Source: Clostridia bacterium (GTDB lineage Bacteria > Bacillota > Clostridia > Christensenellales > UBA1242). Taken from it: a stretch of DNA of 36,111 bases. The notes below the pieces were generated by a model. That model saw nothing but the letters and a program-made list of their open reading frames with translations, was not told the DNA's origin and did not search any database. The first letter of the stretch is position 1; each line of letters starts with the position of its first letter. A program made the translations under genes and the position numbers. The DNA lies in NCBI GenBank assembly GCA_017467895.1, contig JAFUKB010000041.1, forward strand, positions 1-36,111, written 5' to 3'. This document shows, piece after piece, positions 33,669 through 36,111 of this stretch.

Positions 33669-34166
33669 ATGGAAATAATTAAACCTTTTTTAGATAAAGA
33701 CGAAACTGTTATTGCATCAACCAATCCAAATGTAAAAATGTTTGCAAAGAATAAATTGCGTTCTTGTTGGCTTTATATAACCATGTGGGCTTTAATGAAT
33801 TTGTTTTTTGTGTACCTTTTCTTTCTGCAAGATATTTCGTTTAAATATTGGTTCGTTTCAATCCCAATTTTTGGTTTTGATGTTTTGGGTGTCTTGGCTG
33901 TGTATAATAGCATTGCAAAGCACTCAAATGACATTGCTGACATAGGCTATGTTTATACAAATAAAGCCTTGTATGCATATAATAGTGGTCATAATAAAAT
34001 GGTCAATAAAATTGCTTATGCTGATGTAACTGGCTTTGAAAAAGCAAAAGAAGGCACAAAAGGCTTTTATATTCATACAAAATCTAATTATATTAAAGTG
34101 GAGTATATCGATAACGAAGATTTTTGGTATAAAGAGATAGTAAAAAGAGTAAATTCTGCTAAATGA
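33669..34166 (+). CDS. Membrane protein with bacterial PH-like domain
   Basis: A 165-residue protein with two hydrophobic segments (about 34-54 and 60-80), then a PH-like (DUF304/bPH_2) cytosolic domain. Recognisable strands are IGYVYTNKALYAYNSG, NKIAYADVTGFEKAKEG and the KGFYIHTKSNYIKVEYI block, with a final amphipathic helix. GAAGAG overlapping the end of the upstream lipoprotein gene provides the ribosome binding site. It is in the same frame as that gene, separated only by TAG and one codon, but a fused product is not needed to explain it. Stop is TGA. Confidence 0.75.
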   Translation: MEIIKPFLDKDETVIASTNPNVKMFAKNKLRSCWLYITMWALMNLFFVYLFFLQDISFKYWFVSIPIFGFDVLGVLAVYNSIAKHSNDIADIGYVYTNKALYAYNSGHNKMVNKIAYADVTGFEKAKEGTKGFYIHTKSNYIKVEYIDNEDFWYKEIVKRVNSAK

Positions 34167-34203
34167 AAAAAGCATAAATTCAAACATGAATTTATGCTTT
34201 TTT
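34166..34203. terminator. Bidirectional terminator between convergent genes
   Basis: A perfect 17-bp stem (34166-34182 with 34187-34203) with a four-base loop and A/T runs on both ends. It serves the PH-domain gene and the minus-strand gene ending at 34223. Confidence 0.9.
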
Positions 34204-34222
34204 TGCTAAAGTTGTGATTTGA

Positions 34223-35668
34223 TTAAGCAACATAACCATCTTTTAAGGTAATTCTTCCGTTTGTTGTGTTTGCTGTAACTAAAGTGGTTGAACCTTCGCT
34301 TGCGCCAGAAACAAGAATTGTTCCAGAAGTGTCAAGTGCTCCGCTAATCCAGTTAACGCTGATTGCTTTTGCGTTGTAAATAAATTTAAAGGCTATGCCG
34401 GTTGTAACATTAATGTTAATGTTGTTGCCTGTTGTTATTGCAACTGTTCCAATTTGAGTAAGGTTTGCTGTTATTGTTCCAGATTCGCTAATTAAAATTG
34501 TGCCAGCCAAACTTCCGTGCTGAGTTACGCTGATTGCTCCTGAGGCTGTTTCTGCATCAATATTGTTGTAAGCATTTTTAATTTCAATGCTTCCTGATGT
34601 TGTTGCAATGTCGGCTTTTTTGCCAAGTTTTTCAATAGACACATAGCCAGATTGGCTTTCAATGTCCGCATCGCCAGTCATTTTGCCAATAATAATGTTT
34701 GTGTTGTCTAAATTAATTTCGCCAATAAAGTTGCCGTTTAGGTAGCCAGTAATTGTTTCGTTGCTTGCAGGAGTGTCGTAATAACCAAGTTCGTTGCGCA
34801 CACCGCTTGAAGTGTTAGATACAACAGTTGTTCCAAGTTGTTTTATGTTAATGTAACCATTTTTGCTGTTTAGCGTAACATCTCCGCCAACAATGTTAAG
34901 GTTTGCTTCAAGTGTGCCGTTGTTAATAAGGTGCGCGCTTCCTGAAATTTTGTCAACATTAATTTTACCGGTTGAGTTTTCTACTGTAAGCATATTGCTA
35001 ATGTTTGTTTTAACGCTTATTTTAGATGAGGTTGTTGTAATGTTTGCATTGCCTGAGGTAATGTTTAATTTTTCGCCAAGTTCAATGCTTCCAGAATTGC
35101 TTTTTAAATTTAAAGACTTAACTTTTTCAGTGCGGTTTGAAGAACCGTCAAACTTTATTGCACCTGTTGCTGTTGTTATGTCAAAGTTTAAATTTTCAAA
35201 TGTTTTGTTTTGAGGACAAATTAAATAAACTGTTGCTGTTTTAGAAAACCCAATCCATAACTCTGGCTCGGTTACCGAAATGTTTAATACTCCGCCAGAA
35301 ATAGATACCGTAACTTTAAAATCAACTTTTTCGCTTCGTGAAAGTGCGGTTACGCTTGGCCTAAATTGCACGCGCGTGTTGACTTCATCAACATCATAAC
35401 CTATGTTAAAATTGGTAAAACCAGAGGTAAATTTAACAGTGCTGAAATTAGCACCTTCAATTTTTGTTTGGAGTGCCTCGTCTGCTTCGGTTGTTTTGTA
35501 ATATTCAACCGTTTTGTTGTAGTTAACAAAGCGTACTCCAATGCCTAAAACATCTTCGCCTGGGCTAAACACTAAAATCGCGGCAAAAATGCATGCTATG
35601 CCTAAAACAAAAAATAAGAAAAGCATAACATAGTATAAAAACCCTTTTTTTACTTTACTTTTTCCCAT
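34223..35668 (-). CDS. Membrane-anchored DUF4097-like beta-repeat protein
   Basis: A 481-residue protein with a short basic start, one membrane segment (about residues 11-34, YVMLFLFFVLGIACIFAAIL) and a large outside domain of short repeated strands. Examples are 'LNLKSNSGSIELG', 'INVDKISGSAHLINNGTLE', 'VTLNSKNGYINIKQLG', 'ADIESQSGYVSIEKLG', 'ADIATTSGSIEIKNAY' and 'IDAETASGAISVTQHG'. This 'xxxsxSGxIxixxxx' ladder is typical of DUF4097 (putative adhesin) right-handed beta structures. AGGAG lies before the ATG, and a consensus promoter is at 35722-35750. A possible surface adhesin or envelope-stress protein; function not established. Confidence 0.8.
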   Translation of the reverse strand: MGKSKVKKGFLYYVMLFLFFVLGIACIFAAILVFSPGEDVLGIGVRFVNYNKTVEYYKTTEADEALQTKIEGANFSTVKFTSGFTNFNIGYDVDEVNTRVQFRPSVTALSRSEKVDFKVTVSISGGVLNISVTEPELWIGFSKTATVYLICPQNKTFENLNFDITTATGAIKFDGSSNRTEKVKSLNLKSNSGSIELGEKLNITSGNANITTTSSKISVKTNISNMLTVENSTGKINVDKISGSAHLINNGTLEANLNIVGGDVTLNSKNGYINIKQLGTTVVSNTSSGVRNELGYYDTPASNETITGYLNGNFIGEINLDNTNIIIGKMTGDADIESQSGYVSIEKLGKKADIATTSGSIEIKNAYNNIDAETASGAISVTQHGSLAGTILISESGTITANLTQIGTVAITTGNNININVTTGIAFKFIYNAKAISVNWISGALDTSGTILVSGASEGSTTLVTANTTNGRITLKDGYVA

Positions 35669-35721
35669 AAAAACTCCTAATTAATAAAACATTGAAACAT
35701 CAAAATTTTATTTATGTAAAT

Positions 35722-35750
35722 ATTATATCATGTTTTTTTACTAAAATCAA
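35722..35750 (-). promoter_or_regulatory. Sigma-A-type promoter of the DUF4097-like gene
   Basis: On the minus strand TTGATT (35745-35750), 17-base spacer, TATAAT (35722-35727). Confidence 0.75.
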
Positions 35751-35921
35751 TACTAATTAGTTTAACACTAAAATCGTTATAATTGCCTTATTATCTAGAT
35801 TATAGGGGCGTTTTTTAACTTATTTTTCTTCTTAATTTCCATTAAAACTCCACCCCGCACCCGAGTGTTTGTAAAAAGCATAAAAAAGTCAAAAAAAAAT
35901 AAAAAAAGTTTAAAAAAGTTG

Positions 35922-35951
35922 TTGACATAGGCTGAGGGGGTGTGTTAATAT
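35922..35951 (+). promoter_or_regulatory. Promoter with G-run spacer upstream of the last gene
   Basis: TTGACA (35922-35927), 18-base spacer with GAGGGGG (35934-35940), TAATAT (35946-35951). The G-run recalls the nine-G spacer at 2800-2808 but is shorter. From 35752 to 35921 I see only AT-rich sequence. Confidence 0.6.
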
Positions 35952-35957
35952 AACGGA

Positions 35958-36076
35958 GTCACTCGAAAGAAAGAGTGGCAAGTACATTCAAAATTTAATA
36001 GAAAAGTAAAGGTTAAAAGATGTTTAAATAGATTTAAACAATTACCTGTTAATTTCTAAAAAATAAAGAAATTAAC
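35958..36076 (+). promoter_or_regulatory. Structured leader with three inverted repeats
   Basis: Three symmetries lie between the promoter and the start codon at 36077. First, GTCACTC/GAGTGGC (35958-35964 with 35973-35979). Second, TGTTTAAAT-ag-ATTTAAACA (36021-36040), a perfect 9-bp palindrome with only two central bases, so more like an operator. Third, a perfect 10-bp stem (36048-36057 with 36067-36076) whose right arm holds the only ribosome-binding-like bases (AAAGAA) and ends directly before the ATG. Confidence 0.45.
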
Positions 36077-36111
36077 ATGAACTTATACAACATTTACAAA
36101 AAGTCAGTAAA
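36077..36111 (+). CDS. Start of a gene cut by the window edge
   Basis: ATG followed by an open frame MNLYNIYKKSV to the end of the window. The basic start is compatible with a signal peptide, but too little is present to name it. The upstream promoter and leader support that a gene begins here; another start further on is possible. Confidence 0.35.
   Translation, partial: MNLYNIYKKSV

Noticed and set aside
32295..34166. Lipoprotein and PH-domain genes in one frame separated only by TAG, suggesting amber readthrough or TAG reassignment
   Set aside because: The second gene has its own ribosome-binding-like GAAGAG and a natural start, the two domains are unrelated, and same-frame adjacency happens by chance one time in three.

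Overview
The window looks like a chromosomal piece of a low-GC, endospore-forming member of the Clostridia, probably an uncultured gut lineage (inference). Three sporulation genes point that way: spo0A, spoIIE, and a SPOCS (DUF3794)/LysM protein. So do the core run murB - PHP - whiA - dnaE, the AT-rich codon use with almost only TAA stops, and the GGAGG-type ribosome binding sites. I saw no rRNA, tRNA, CRISPR array or insertion sequence.

Layout. 1-809: the 3' part of a secreted Ig-like repeat gene, interrupted by an in-frame TAG. 977-2464: a small unknown gene divergent from spo0A, with a perfect Spo0A box between them. 2465-2987: terminator, then a promoter whose spacer holds nine Gs, then a long inverted repeat in the leader. 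2988-4924: a TasA-like/DUF6273 surface protein whose last 30 or so codons look like the variable region of a diversity-generating retroelement (DGR), a structured non-coding stretch, and a 39-codon remnant of a DGR-type reverse transcriptase. 5025-11434: murB, PHP phosphoesterase, whiA, dnaE. 11598-13551: bacterial PH-domain protein (minus strand), SHOCT membrane protein and an extended MscL. 13656-17553: spoIIE and the SPOCS/LysM gene. 17897-27874: a 3,325-residue surface lipoprotein. 28044-29630: ABC-F ATPase. 29908-30603 (minus): membrane-anchored DUF2188 protein. 30765-32124: two more TasA-like exported proteins. 32295-34166: lipoprotein plus PH-domain membrane protein. 34223-35668 (minus): membrane-anchored DUF4097-like beta-repeat protein. 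35669-36111: a new promoter and a structured leader running into a gene cut by the window end.

How the parts fit. Two themes alternate: housekeeping and sporulation genes, and a large investment in exported proteins (three TasA-like proteins, two lipoproteins, an Ig-like protein, a beta-repeat protein). The most unusual unit is 2787-4960. There a poly-G promoter suited to phase variation sits in front of a surface protein with a DGR-like hypervariable C-terminus, next to a reverse-transcriptase remnant. No intact reverse transcriptase and no template repeat are visible, so the variable gene is either an orphan or is served in trans from elsewhere in the genome. All functional calls come from reading motifs by eye; no database search was possible.
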